A stretch of DNA of 64,000 nucleotides from Solwaraspora sp. WMMD791. Its GTDB lineage: Bacteria; Actinomycetota; Actinomycetes; Mycobacteriales; Micromonosporaceae. Position 1 is the first letter of the stretch. Every line of letters begins with the position of its first letter. The position numbers and the translations under genes were made by a program. Of the stretch, positions 56,052-64,000 are shown piece after piece. The notes beneath the pieces were generated by a model. The model ran no database searches and was not told the DNA's origin. It saw only the letters and a list, made by a program, of their open reading frames with translations. Location: NCBI RefSeq assembly GCF_029581195.1, contig NZ_CP120737.1, positions 4,069,001-4,133,000 on the forward strand. Direction: 5' to 3'.

Positions 56052-58613
56052 GTGACCTCACCCGCCACCGTAACGCCTGGGCCGGCACCGGACCCGGCGG
56101 GGTTGCTGCGCCGCTGGCGGTCCATCGGGCACCAGCCCCGCCAGGGGCCGGACGGCGGGCACCAGCCCCGCCAGGGGCCGGACGGCGGGCAACTGCCCCG
56201 CCAGGGTGGCGGCGACCCCCGGTCGGCGGCCGGCTTCGGGCCGGACGCGGTCACCCACGTCGAACGGCTGCCGGCCCGGGACGGGGTGAGCGTGCCATGG
56301 CCCGACTGGGTGCCGGACCAGCTGCGCGCGGCGCTGGCGGCCCGTGGGGTCGACCGGCCCTGGCAACATCAGGCGTACGCCGCCGAGCTGGCCCGCGCCG
56401 GACGCCACGTCGTCGTCGCCACCGGCACCGGTTCGGGAAAGTCGTTGGCGTACCTGCTGCCGGCGCTGGCGACGCTGCTGGCCGACCCACGGGCCACCGT
56501 GCTCTACCTGGCACCGACCAAGGCACTCGCGGCCGACCAGCTACGGACCGTCGCCGGGCTCGGCCTGGACGGCATCCGACCGGCCTGCTACGACGGCGAC
56601 ACCCCGCAGAGCGAACGGGCCTGGATCCGCCAGCACGCCCGCTTCGTGCTGACCAACCCGGACATGCTGCACCGGGGCATCCTGCCCGGGCACAACGGCT
56701 GGTCACAGTTCCTGCGCCGGCTGACGTACGTGATCGTCGACGAATGCCACAGCTACCGGGGAGTCTTCGGCTCCCACGTGGCACACGTCCTGCGTCGGCT
56801 GCGCCGACAGACCGAGCGGTACGGCCGGATCCGCCAGCAGGCCGCCGTACCCGACGCCGGTCGGGCCAAGGTCGACAGCCGGGCCAAGGCCGACGACCGG
56901 GTCGGTGCCGCCGGCCTGGCCGGGCCGACGTTCATCCTCGCGTCGGCCACCTCCGGCGCGCCGGAGCAGTCCGCCGGGCAGCTGACCGGGCTGCCGGTGA
57001 CGGCGGTGACCGAGGACGGGGCACCCCGGGGCGCGGTGACGTTCGCCCTGTGGGAGCCACCGTTGCTGCCCGGTGCCCGCGCCGACACCGAGGACCTCAC
57101 CCCGGTCCGCCGCTCCGCCCTGCGGGAAAGCGCCGACCTGCTCGCCGACGCCGTCTCCGCCGGGGTACGGACGCTGGCGTTCGTCCGCTCCCGGCGGGGA
57201 GCCGAGGTGGTCGCCACCACCGCCCGCCGGGCCCTGGACGAGGCGGTCCCCGGGCTGGGTGCCCGGGTGGCGGCGTACCGGGCCGGGTTCCTCGCCGAGG
57301 AGCGCCGCGCACTGGAACGCTCCCTGGCCAGCGGTGAACTGCTCGGGATGGCCACCACCAACGCGCTGGAACTCGGCGTGGACCTGGTCGGTCTGGACGC
57401 GGTGCTGATCTGCGGCTACCCCGGCACCCGGGCGTCGCTGTGGCAGCAGGCGGGGCGCGCCGGCCGGGCTGGGCGGGAAGCGTTGGCGGTGCTGATCGCC
57501 CGCGACGACCCGCTCGACACGTACCTCGTGCACCACCCGGAGGCGGTCTTCGGCCGGCCGGTGGAGGCGACCGTGCTCGACCCCACCAACCCGTACGTGC
57601 TCGGGCCGCAACTGTGCTGCGCGGCCGCCGAAGGGGCGCTCACCTCGGCCGACATCGACCTGTTCGGCGGCGCGGTGGTCAAGCAGACCCTGGACGAACT
57701 GGTCGCGGCCGGGCTGCTGCGCCGCCGGCCGACCGGCTGGTACTGGACCGCGGCGGGTCGACCCGATGTGGACCTGCGCGGTGAGGGCGGCGCACCGGTC
57801 CAGGTGGTGGAGGCGGCCACCGGGCGGCTGCTGGGCACCGTCGACCCCGGCTCGTCGCACTTCCTGGTCCACCCCGGCGCGGTCTACCTGCACCAGGGCG
57901 TGTCGTACGTCGTCGACGACCTCGACCTGGCCGACGCCTGCGCCCTGGTGCACGCCGAGGAGCCGGACTGGTCGACGCACGCCCGCGAGGTGACCTCGGT
58001 GTCGGTCGTGTCGGTACGCGAGTACCGCGACGCCGGGCCGGTCGGCCTGTTCGTCGGTGACGTCGATGTCACCAGCCAGGTCGTCTCCTACCAGCGGCGA
58101 CGGATCGGCTCAGGTGAGGTGCTGGACACCCGTCCGTTGGATCTGCCGGCCCGGCAGCTGCGTACCGTCGCGGTGTGGTTCACGGTGTCGCCGGCCGCGC
58201 TCGCCGCCGCCGGGGTAGACCCGGCCGACGTACCGGGTGCGCTGCACGCCGCCGAGCACGCGGCGATCGGCCTGCTGCCGCTGGTCGCCACCTGCGACAG
58301 GTGGGACATCGGCGGCCTGTCCACGGCGTCGCACGCCGACACCGAGGCACCGACCGTGTTCGTCTACGACGGCCACCCCGGTGGTGCCGGCTTCGCCGAA
58401 CGGGCGTACCGGGCGGCCCACACCTGGCTCGGTGCCACCCGTGACCTGATCGCCGCCTGTGGCTGCGACACCGGCTGCCCGTCGTGCGTGCAGTCACCCA
58501 AGTGCGGCAACGGCAACAACCCACTGGGCAAGGCCGACGCGGTGCGGGTGCTGGACGTGGTCCTGACGAACCTGCCGCCGACATTGGCCGATCAACCATC
58601 GGATCCTGGTTGA
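56052..58613 (+). CDS. DEAD/DEAH-type helicase with DUF1998 C-terminus
   Basis: About 853 residues. Walker [20 protein letters not shown], motif [13 protein letters not shown], motif [16 protein letters not shown]. The C-terminal DUF1998 cluster has [25 protein letters not shown], a four-Cys metal site as in Hrq1/YprA. Near the N-terminus [10 protein letters not shown] is repeated twice because of a 30-base duplication. GTG 56052 is the likely start; TTG 56049 is adjacent. This gene stands upstream of TadE-like genes in many actinobacteria (helicase/secretion neighbourhood). Probable DNA repair role. Confidence 0.9.
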   Translation: MTSPATVTPGPAPDPAGLLRRWRSIGHQPRQGPDGGHQPRQGPDGGQLPRQGGGDPRSAAGFGPDAVTHVERLPARDGVSVPWPDWVPDQLRAALAARGVDRPWQHQAYAAELARAGRHVVVATGTGSGKSLAYLLPALATLLADPRATVLYLAPTKALAADQLRTVAGLGLDGIRPACYDGDTPQSERAWIRQHARFVLTNPDMLHRGILPGHNGWSQFLRRLTYVIVDECHSYRGVFGSHVAHVLRRLRRQTERYGRIRQQAAVPDAGRAKVDSRAKADDRVGAAGLAGPTFILASATSGAPEQSAGQLTGLPVTAVTEDGAPRGAVTFALWEPPLLPGARADTEDLTPVRRSALRESADLLADAVSAGVRTLAFVRSRRGAEVVATTARRALDEAVPGLGARVAAYRAGFLAEERRALERSLASGELLGMATTNALELGVDLVGLDAVLICGYPGTRASLWQQAGRAGRAGREALAVLIARDDPLDTYLVHHPEAVFGRPVEATVLDPTNPYVLGPQLCCAAAEGALTSADIDLFGGAVVKQTLDELVAAGLLRRRPTGWYWTAAGRPDVDLRGEGGAPVQVVEAATGRLLGTVDPGSSHFLVHPGAVYLHQGVSYVVDDLDLADACALVHAEEPDWSTHAREVTSVSVVSVREYRDAGPVGLFVGDVDVTSQVVSYQRRRIGSGEVLDTRPLDLPARQLRTVAVWFTVSPAALAAAGVDPADVPGALHAAEHAAIGLLPLVATCDRWDIGGLSTASHADTEAPTVFVYDGHPGGAGFAERAYRAAHTWLGATRDLIAACGCDTGCPSCVQSPKCGNGNNPLGKADAVRVLDVVLTNLPPTLADQPSDPG
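56131..56210. repeat. 30-base in-frame tandem repeat
   Basis: The 30 bases at 56131-56160 recur exactly at 56161-56190, followed by a partial third copy to about 56206. Each codes for about [10 protein letters not shown] in the helicase N-terminus. Confidence 0.9.
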
Positions 58614-58655
58614 TTTGCTGGCATAGATCTCAGCTGATCTGGATAGATTAGGTCA

Positions 58656-58669
58656 TGGGAGCGCTTCCA
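58656..58669. promoter_or_regulatory. CebR-like LacI operator
   Basis: TGGGAGCGCTTCCA differs by one base from TGGGAGCGCTCCCA, the palindrome known for the cellulose-sugar repressor CebR in Streptomyces. It sits 23 bases before the start of a small ORF. Confidence 0.45.
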
Positions 58670-58692
58670 GCACGTCGCCGGAGGAGAACGCC

Positions 58693-58905
58693 GTGGCCGA
58701 CACCGTGACCGAGACCGTCGAGTTGCTCTACTCGATCGACCAGCAGAACCTCACCGTCGACCAGCAGATAGCCCTGGCCCAGGCGTACGCGTCCCTGGCA
58801 CAGGCCGAACGCCTCGAGCTGATCCAGCAACGCCTCTACAACATCCAACAGGTCATCTCCCGCTGGGCGATGCACGCCACCACCGCCGACGGTCCGGCCC
58901 GCTGA
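58693..58905 (+). CDS. Small helical protein, unknown
   Basis: 70 residues, mostly one or two helices rich in Gln, Leu, Ala (QQNLTVDQQIALAQAYASLAQAERLELIQQRLY). No family recognised. GTG 58693 has GGAGGAG six bases upstream, so it is probably translated. A LacI-type palindrome lies upstream. Confidence 0.65.
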   Translation: MADTVTETVELLYSIDQQNLTVDQQIALAQAYASLAQAERLELIQQRLYNIQQVISRWAMHATTADGPAR

Positions 58906-58913
58906 TCTCCGGC

Positions 58914-59327
58914 TCAGTCCTGCGCGTCGGTGCCTCCCCATGGAGCGGCCCGGAGCGGCCCGGCACGGGCGGTGGCGGTCACCGGCCGGTCGACGGCGGT
59001 GGCCGGCAGCGGCGTCACCTCGACGGTGACGACGACCTCCAGCCCGTCGACGGTGCAGACCCGCAGCCGTCCGCCGTTGCGCCCGGCGACCTCGGCCGCT
59101 CGGGCACAGGCGACGTCGGGGCCGGCGAACACCCGGGCGGCACCGGCCAGGGCGGCCAGGTCGGCCGCCACCGACGCCTGCTGGCGGGCGAGGCGGACCG
59201 CGCCGATCAGCGCGCCGGCCGTACCGGCGGCGACCAGCGTCAACCCGACCGCGAGCAGCCACAGACTGGCACTGCCCCGCTGCCTGTCGCCGACCACAGA
59301 CTGCGACCGACGCTGGTCCCCGGTCAC
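58914..59327 (-). CDS. Rv3654c-like TadE-neighbourhood protein
   Basis: 137 residues. One hydrophobic helix (GSASLWLLAVGLTLVAAGTAGAL) after a basic N-terminus, then RQQASVAADLAALAGAARVFAG: the pattern of the helicase/secretion-neighbourhood TadE-like family. Probably a pilus or export component that spans the membrane once. GTG start overlaps the TadE gene stop (GTGA). Last gene of the Tad operon. Confidence 0.85.
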   Translation of the reverse strand: MTGDQRRSQSVVGDRQRGSASLWLLAVGLTLVAAGTAGALIGAVRLARQQASVAADLAALAGAARVFAGPDVACARAAEVAGRNGGRLRVCTVDGLEVVVTVEVTPLPATAVDRPVTATARAGPLRAAPWGGTDAQD

Positions 59328-59773
59328 CGGTGCTCGACCGGGGCGTCGGTGCCGTCGGTGGAGCCGGGCCGGTAGGCGCTCCCCGGCGCGGCGGTGGAGC
59401 CGGGCTGGTCGGCGCTCCCCGGCTCGTCGGTGGTGCCCGGTTCGAGGGCGGCGGTCGCCGAGGCGGTGACCGACGCCGGCCCGAGTCGGGCACCCAACGC
59501 CCGCAACGGCGCCCGGACGGTCACCGTGACCAGGTCACCGTCCACGACGACCCGGACCTCGGCCCCGGCCGGGCCGGGCGGGGCAGCCGTACGGTCCCCA
59601 CGGGCGGTGGCCAACGCGACCGACCGGGCAAGGTCGAGGCACTCGGCCTTGGTGACCACGGCGGCGACGGCCGAGAGCCCGACTGTCAGCAGCAGGACCA
59701 GCGCCGGCAGACCGGCGGCCAACTCGGCGGTGAACGAACCCCGGTCACCGCCGGTCCGCCGGCGCGGCCTCAT
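59324..59773 (-). CDS. TadE-family minor pilin
   Basis: 149 residues. GGDRGSFTAELAAGLPALVLLLTVGLSAVAAVV is a pilin-like helix with a Glu at position 5 of the helix (FTAEL), as in TadE proteins. It ends in a Pro/Gly/Ser/Thr-rich tail of repeated GSxxxPG units coded by repetitive DNA. ATG 59773 overlaps the upstream gene (ATGA). Confidence 0.85.
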   Translation of the reverse strand: MRPRRRTGGDRGSFTAELAAGLPALVLLLTVGLSAVAAVVTKAECLDLARSVALATARGDRTAAPPGPAGAEVRVVVDGDLVTVTVRAPLRALGARLGPASVTASATAALEPGTTDEPGSADQPGSTAAPGSAYRPGSTDGTDAPVEHR

Positions 59774-60030
59774 CCGAGCGCCCGATCGATCACCGAGGCG
59801 AGGGCTGCCTGCACACCGTCGCTGGTCAGCACCTTGAGCAGGATCCCGGCGAACGCGACGGCGGCCAGGGTGCCGACGGCGTACTCGGCGGTGTTCATCC
59901 CGGCGTCGTCGGCCAACCGGTAAGCCAACCGGGCGCGCCACCGGCCACCCGAGGGGCGACCGGACGCGCCGGCCGCCGTCACCTCCGCTGCCGTCGCCGC
60001 CGCGTCGAGCGGAACCTTCGTCAACCGCAT
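59770..60030 (-). CDS. DUF4244 (Flp-pilin-like) protein
   Basis: 86 residues. RLADDAGMNTAEYAVGTLAAVAFAGILLKVL has the G-M-x-T-A-E-Y motif of Flp-type pilins (Glu at +5 after a processing site) and is the DUF4244 group. Probably the main pilus subunit. ATG 60030 with AGGAACGACC upstream. Confidence 0.85.
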   Translation of the reverse strand: MRLTKVPLDAAATAAEVTAAGASGRPSGGRWRARLAYRLADDAGMNTAEYAVGTLAAVAFAGILLKVLTSDGVQAALASVIDRALG

Positions 60031-60044
60031 GGTCGTTCCTTTCC

Positions 60045-60749
60045 TCAGAGGACGTCGCCGAGGACGGCGACGATCACCGGCACCAGGCCGGCGAGAATGA
60101 AGGCGGGCAGGAAACACAGCCCGAGTGGGAGCACGATCAGCACACCGGCGCGACGGGCCGCCGCCTCGGCCGCCGCCGAACGGCCGGCCCGCAGGTCGTC
60201 GGCGAGCCGGATCGCCGCACCGGCGAGAGCGGCTCCGCTGGCGGCGGAGCGCGCCGCGGCGGCGGCCAGCCGGTCGCCGCCCGGCACCGCGTCGAGCTGC
60301 CGCCACGCCTCGACCGGCTCCGCCCCGAGCCGCAACGCCCGCGCCACCCGGCTCAGCCGGGCACCGAGCGGCCCGGCGACGGCGTCGGCCACGGCGACCA
60401 CCGCCTGATCCACCGGCGCTCCGGCGCGCAACGCCGCCGCCAACAGGTCGGCGGCCAACGGCAGGTCAGCGGCCGCGCGCAGCCGTCGACGGCGTACCGA
60501 CGGGGGTTCGATCCGCCGCAGCGACCGGTCGACCCCGACAGCGACCCCGACAGCCACCGGCAGGTACCACCCGCTCCCGCCGATCACCAGCACCGCCAAG
60601 CCGGACAGTGCCGCGACCGGCCGCACCAGCCGGGACAGATCGAACTCCGGTGCCGGCTCCCCGCCGAGGCGGGCCAGCCGGCGGCGGGCAGCACGCGCCG
60701 TGACCGGCCCGGCGGCGGTCCGCAGTGGTGCACGGATGCTGGTCGCCAT
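60045..60749 (-). CDS. tadC: TadC-like type II secretion F-domain protein
   Basis: 234 residues. Membrane helices near residues 45-75 and at the C-terminus (GVLIVLPLGLCFLPAFILAGLVPVIVAV), with the T2SF core AADLPLAADLLAAALRAGAPVDQAV between. Inner-membrane platform of Tad pilus assembly. Start ATG 60749 overlaps the stop of TadB by one base. Confidence 0.85.
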   Translation of the reverse strand: MATSIRAPLRTAAGPVTARAARRRLARLGGEPAPEFDLSRLVRPVAALSGLAVLVIGGSGWYLPVAVGVAVGVDRSLRRIEPPSVRRRRLRAAADLPLAADLLAAALRAGAPVDQAVVAVADAVAGPLGARLSRVARALRLGAEPVEAWRQLDAVPGGDRLAAAAARSAASGAALAGAAIRLADDLRAGRSAAAEAAARRAGVLIVLPLGLCFLPAFILAGLVPVIVAVLGDVL

Positions 60750-61576
60750 CAGCTGGTCGCCTCCGGTGCCCGGTTCAGCCGCTCGGTCCAGGCCAACCCG
60801 GCGACTTGCAGAGCGACGGCGGCCAACGCGCAGCCGGCACCGGTCGGGGTCCGCAGCAGCACCGCCAACGGGTCCACTCCGATGCTGTAGCCGAGCGCCA
60901 GACCGCCGACCGGCAGGGCGGCCAGCAGCCAGGCGGTCATCTGCGCCCCGGCGGCCTGCGCGGCCACCGCATCCCGTGACCGGTCCACCGCCCGGGCGTC
61001 GGCTTCGATCCGTTCGATCAGGTCGGCCAGTGGCGCGCCGGTGCGTTCCGCCAGCCGTACGGCAGCGGCCGACAGGTGCGCGAGCCGCGTCGCGGCGGCG
61101 TCCGCCGGTACGGCCGTCAGCGTCACCGGCTGCACCGGAAGGCCGGCCCGCAGGTCGGCGGCGTGCGCGGCCAGTGCGTCCACCTGCCGTACCCGCCCGT
61201 CCCGTCTGGCCTTGCCGGCCGCGCGGCCCGCCGCCGTCCTCAGGCCGAGCCCGAGGTACGCGGCGGCGACCGCCGCCGCCACCGGCCCGCCCAGCCAGCC
61301 GGCGGCCAGCCCACCGCCGCCGGCCACCGCGACCAGCGTCCAGCGTGGATGCCTGCGGGCGGCGTCGCCGAGCCACCGCGCCCCGGCGCGCAGCCGGACG
61401 CCGACCTGGGTGCTCGCCGGTGCGGTCGGTGCCGGCAGCGTCGAGGCCTGGCCGGTCACCGCCAGCAGCCGACGGCGGTAACTCCGAGGCCGCAACGGGC
61501 GGGGCCAGCGCCGAAGTAGCGGACCGGGACGCCGGCGCGGCGGGTCGGACCGGCCTGCCGGGCCGGGCCGGGTCAT
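60749..61576 (-). CDS. tadB: TadB-like type II secretion F-domain protein
   Basis: 275 residues. T2SF domain with VDALAAHAADLRAGLPVQPVTLTAV, AAVRLAERTGAPLADLIERIE, then two hydrophobic helices (MTAWLLAALPVGGLALGYSIG; GCALAAVALQVAGLAW). Partner platform protein to TadC. ATG 61576 overlaps TadA (ATGA). Confidence 0.85.
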   Translation of the reverse strand: MTRPGPAGRSDPPRRRPGPLLRRWPRPLRPRSYRRRLLAVTGQASTLPAPTAPASTQVGVRLRAGARWLGDAARRHPRWTLVAVAGGGGLAAGWLGGPVAAAVAAAYLGLGLRTAAGRAAGKARRDGRVRQVDALAAHAADLRAGLPVQPVTLTAVPADAAATRLAHLSAAAVRLAERTGAPLADLIERIEADARAVDRSRDAVAAQAAGAQMTAWLLAALPVGGLALGYSIGVDPLAVLLRTPTGAGCALAAVALQVAGLAWTERLNRAPEATS

Positions 61577-62847
61577 CGCGGTCCCCCGTCGTCGAGCACC
61601 GCCGGCACCGGTACGCCGCGTTCGGTGAGCAACCGGGCCAGGGCCGGTCCGGCCGGTTGCGGGCCCGCACCGCGCCGCCAGGCCGAGGTGACCGTGATCA
61701 GCTGGTCCGGGCCCTGCGGGGTGAGCAGGCACACCGCGTCGACCACCCGCCGCCCGGCGATCCGGCGCAGCTGGACGACGACCTGGATCGCGGCGGCGAT
61801 CTGCGCGTGCAGTGCGGCGCGCTGCAGCCCGCCGAGCAGCCCCAACGCCTCCAGCCGGGCCGGCACGTCGCTGGCCGCGTTGGCGTGCAGGGTGCCGGCA
61901 CCGCCGTCGTGGCCGGTGTTGAGCGCGGCCAGCAGATCGACGACCTCGGCGCCCCGGCACTCGCCGACGACCAGCCGGTCCGGCCGCATCCGCAACGCCT
62001 GCCGGACCAGCTCCCCCAACCCGACCGACCCGACACCCTCCACGTTGGCCGTCCGCGCCTGCAACGTCACCACATGCGGATGCTCCGGCCGCAACTCCGC
62101 CGCGTCCTCCACCATCACGATCCGCTCACCGGCCGGCACCAGCCCGAGCATCGTGTTCAACAGGGTCGTCTTGCCCGACCCCGTACCGCCCGCGATCAGG
62201 TACGCCAACCGGCCGGCCACCACCGCCCGCAGCAGCTGCGCCACCCCGTCGTCGACCATGCCGTTGGCCACCAGCTCCGCCAACTGGAACGGCCGCTGCC
62301 GGAACGTCCGCAACGACAGGTACGGACCCGTCGCCGCCACCGGCGGCAACACCGCGTGCAACCGGGTCCCGTCCGGCAACCGGGCGTCGACGTACGGGCA
62401 ACCGTCGTCGAGCCGACGCCCACACGCCGCCGCCAGCCGCTGCGCCAACCGCCGTACCTCGTCGACCGACCGCAACGCCACCGCGGCCCGCTCCAGCCCG
62501 CTGCCCCGGTCCACCCACACCTGCACGCCGTTGACCAGCACATCGGTCACCCGTACGTCGGCCAGCAACGGCGCCAACGGCCCAGCGCCGGCCAACTCCC
62601 CGTGCACCCGGTCGGCCAGCCGCAACAACCCGGCGTCACCGCGCAACGCCGCCCCCGGCTCGGCCCGCACCGCACTGACCACCGACGCCGGCGTCACCGG
62701 CGTACCGTCCGCGACGAACCGCTCCCGCACGCGGGCCGCCACCGCCGCACGATCGACCTGGCCCGCGACGTCACCCCGGGGTCGCCTCTCGGCGGTGACG
62801 AGCGGCGGGTCGGTGCGGTGCATCGCGGTGGGGTACGGCGGCGGCAT
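61573..62847 (-). CDS. tadA: TadA/VirB11-like secretion ATPase
   Basis: 424 residues. LADVRVTDVLVNGVQVWVDRG, Walker A LIAGGTGSGKTTLLNTML, Asp box IVMVEDAAELRP, Walker B RLVVGECRGAEVVDLL and His box GHDGGAGTLHAN. Drives pilus assembly. ATG 62847 has AGGAGG seven bases upstream; the frame to 62937 is spurious. First gene of the Tad operon, and no CpaE-like ATPase gene precedes it here. Confidence 0.92.
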   Translation of the reverse strand: MPPPYPTAMHRTDPPLVTAERRPRGDVAGQVDRAAVAARVRERFVADGTPVTPASVVSAVRAEPGAALRGDAGLLRLADRVHGELAGAGPLAPLLADVRVTDVLVNGVQVWVDRGSGLERAAVALRSVDEVRRLAQRLAAACGRRLDDGCPYVDARLPDGTRLHAVLPPVAATGPYLSLRTFRQRPFQLAELVANGMVDDGVAQLLRAVVAGRLAYLIAGGTGSGKTTLLNTMLGLVPAGERIVMVEDAAELRPEHPHVVTLQARTANVEGVGSVGLGELVRQALRMRPDRLVVGECRGAEVVDLLAALNTGHDGGAGTLHANAASDVPARLEALGLLGGLQRAALHAQIAAAIQVVVQLRRIAGRRVVDAVCLLTPQGPDQLITVTSAWRRGAGPQPAGPALARLLTERGVPVPAVLDDGGPR

Positions 62848-62928
62848 CTGAGCCCTCCTACGGATCAGGAAGCGATGCCGAAACTGTGGACGTCGACACG
62901 GCGTCCACGCCTGGCCGATCAGACGGCC

Positions 62929-62957
62929 TGTGGACAACCGACCCGCCTGTGGATAAC
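62929..62957 (-). other. Two DnaA-box-like sites upstream of tadA
   Basis: On the minus strand TTATCCACA (62957-62949) and TTGTCCACA (62937-62929) stand 20 bases apart, both matching DnaA-box consensus forms. They lie 80-110 bases before the tadA start. Confidence 0.45.
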
Positions 62958-63010
62958 TCCTCCCGGCGCAGGTGATCTGCTATGGCAACCGGGGCACCGA
63001 ATCGACCGGG

Positions 63011-63193
63011 TCAGATCGAACGGCGTGGCCAGCGTCGGCGCGGGCGCGGCTCCTCCTCGCGGTGTTGGCGCTGGTGCTCGCGCACCCGGTCTTCCCATGC
63101 CTGCTGGTCGTCGTCGGCGGGATCGAACGGGTACCAGCGGTGCGAACCGTCCTCGAAGTGCATGTCCTCGTCGCCGGGCCGAATGACCGACAT
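63011..63193 (-). CDS. Small acidic/basic hypothetical protein
   Basis: 60 residues: MSVIRPGDEDMHFEDGSHRWYP, then AWEDRVREHQRQHREEEPRPRRRWPRR. Its ATG overlaps the stop of the next upstream gene on the same strand. No family recognised. Confidence 0.55.
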   Translation of the reverse strand: MSVIRPGDEDMHFEDGSHRWYPFDPADDDQQAWEDRVREHQRQHREEEPRPRRRWPRRSI

Positions 63194-63411
63194 CAGCGCC
63201 ACCACCCCATGAAGCGCCAGTACAGGTAGCCGCTGCGGTCGTCTGCCAGGTCGATCATCGCGTCGAGCAGGCACGTCGCCATGTAGACCGACAGCGACAC
63301 CGTCGCCCCCGCGTACTCCGCGAGGAGTTCCTGACGACGGGTGTGACAGGGCCAGGGATCCGCGCATCCGGCACAGGTCCACGCCGGCTGGATCGGGATG
63401 TGGACGCTCAC
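63193..63411 (-). CDS. Small CxxC...WPC protein
   Basis: 72 residues. WTCAGCADPWPCHTRRQELLAEY holds a CxxCx(5)C arrangement suited to metal binding; then an amphipathic helix (GATVSLSVYMATCLLDAMIDL). GTG 63411 has GGAGG four bases upstream. Similar small proteins occur next to XRE regulators in Micromonosporaceae. Confidence 0.65.
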   Translation of the reverse strand: MSVHIPIQPAWTCAGCADPWPCHTRRQELLAEYAGATVSLSVYMATCLLDAMIDLADDRSGYLYWRFMGWWR

Positions 63412-63584
63412 TCGTCCTCCTTCGGCCAGTGACCCCGGTTGATCGGTATCCGGTGCCGCGCCCGGCAGGGCAAGGCCGACCCGCACCGACAGACCTGCTG
63501 CCACTTGCTCCAGGACCACACCGGCCGATGTCGCCTGGCCAGAGTCCGTGCGACCGCGACGACGTACGCCTCGTAGCTGACCAC
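63408..63584 (-). CDS. Small Cys/Arg-rich protein
   Basis: 58 residues: YEAYVVAVARTLARRHRPVWSWSKWQQVCRCGSALPCRARH. Basic, with CRCGSALPC, no family recognised. GTG 63584 with GAGGAGG six bases upstream; its stop overlaps the next gene (GTGA). First of three coupled small genes. Confidence 0.6.
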   Translation of the reverse strand: MVSYEAYVVAVARTLARRHRPVWSWSKWQQVCRCGSALPCRARHRIPINRGHWPKEDE

Positions 63585-63797
63585 AGGCTGCCTCCTCGCT
63601 ACAGAACGAGAGCATCGGTGCGGCGTCGGGCACGCCGCGCTGTTCGCCGTACCGGTGATGCGGCCGGCGTTCACATGTGCCCTATCACCATGGCAGCCAT
63701 CATTGAAATCCGCAATATGCGGATCGCAGACTGGCCTTGATCAACTTGTGTCGGACATGGGCTTGATCAGCAGTTGGGTGGAGTGCAGTATGCGTCT

Positions 63798-64000
63798 GTG
63801 GCACCACGACAAAGCCCGACAGTCAAACGGCGACGACTGGCGATGACGCTCCGACGCCTGCGGGAGCAGGCAGGTCTATCGTCGACCGAGGCTGCCCGGC
63901 AGGTCGATCATGACGGGAGCTGGCTGTCCCGTATCGAAACCGCCGAGGTCCGACCGCATCCGAACGACGTGCGAGCGCTCCTTGGGCTCTACGGTGTCGG
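63798..64000 (+). CDS. XRE-family regulator, 5' part
   Basis: Cut by the window end after about 67 codons. From GTG 63798 it reads VAPRQSPTVKRRRLAMTLRRLREQAGLSSTEAARQV (read in pieces), DHDGSWLSRIETAEVRPHPNDVRALL: an Arg-rich N-terminus and a Cro/C1-type helix-turn-helix, the arrangement of DUF5753-type regulators that usually precede a DUF397 gene. ATG 63843 is an internal alternative start. Confidence 0.8.
   Translation, partial: MAPRQSPTVKRRRLAMTLRRLREQAGLSSTEAARQVDHDGSWLSRIETAEVRPHPNDVRALLGLYGV

Overview
The window is a high-GC actinobacterial chromosome segment, most likely Micromonosporaceae (Micromonospora or a close relative). This is inferred from very GC-rich third codon positions, dense ATGA/GTGA start-stop overlaps, an MFS-thymidylate kinase fusion next to holB, a TopA without zinc fingers but with a Lys/Ala-rich tail, the helicase/TadE secretion neighbourhood, and GH10/RICIN/GH62 secreted enzymes. 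One tRNA (Thr-CGT) is present. There is no rRNA, CRISPR array or intact insertion sequence.

Layout. 1-1050: remnants of two unrelated insertion sequences (IS3-type OrfA start, ISAs1-type transposase) beside a small AT-richer gene that is the probable immunity partner of the next gene. 1058-14809: three translationally coupled or closely spaced genes for very large secreted proteins: an FG-GAP repeat protein, a two-LamG protein sharing the same N-terminal half, and an RHS/YD-repeat polymorphic toxin with a PT-HINT self-cleaving domain and a short AT-richer toxin tip. 14925-19936: DUF6924-type acidic protein, iron-complex/cobalamin-type ABC importer (binding lipoprotein, methyltransferase, permease, ATPase) and an F420/NADP-binding oxidoreductase, divergent from a TetR gene with three operator-like palindromes between them. 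20731-26569: glutaminyl cyclotransferase lipoprotein, an ArsR-controlled operon with its palindrome, a dead ABC transporter stub, Nudix hydrolase, and a MarR/MFS drug-efflux pair. 26666-31243: heptose-type sugar activation (HldE-like), GT2, GT9 and Hsp20. 31472-35619: chimeric xylanase-arabinofuranosidase with a LacI-type operator, YaaA and a small hydrophilic protein. 35937-44121: tRNA-Thr, membrane phosphoesterase, RicT, a three-gene EspC/YbaB-like type VII-associated cluster, holB and the tmk fusion. 44204-47629: D-threonine aldolase-like enzyme and an aldonolactone oxidase around a TetR gene. 47653-55918: topA, lipoprotein, H+-pyrophosphatase, and an RsbW/RsbV-like pair. 56052-62847: DUF1998-type helicase and the tight-adherence (Tad) pilus operon. 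62929-64000: paired DnaA-box-like sites, three small ORFs (two Cys-rich), and the start of an XRE regulator.

The most unusual part is the left end. A secreted RHS toxin is preceded in its operon by two large paralogous wall or adhesin-like proteins that share a chassis but carry different C-terminal binding modules, and its toxin tip and immunity gene differ in base composition from the rest. Many gene starts were moved from the longest frame to a downstream ATG/GTG with a better Shine-Dalgarno match; each case is noted.
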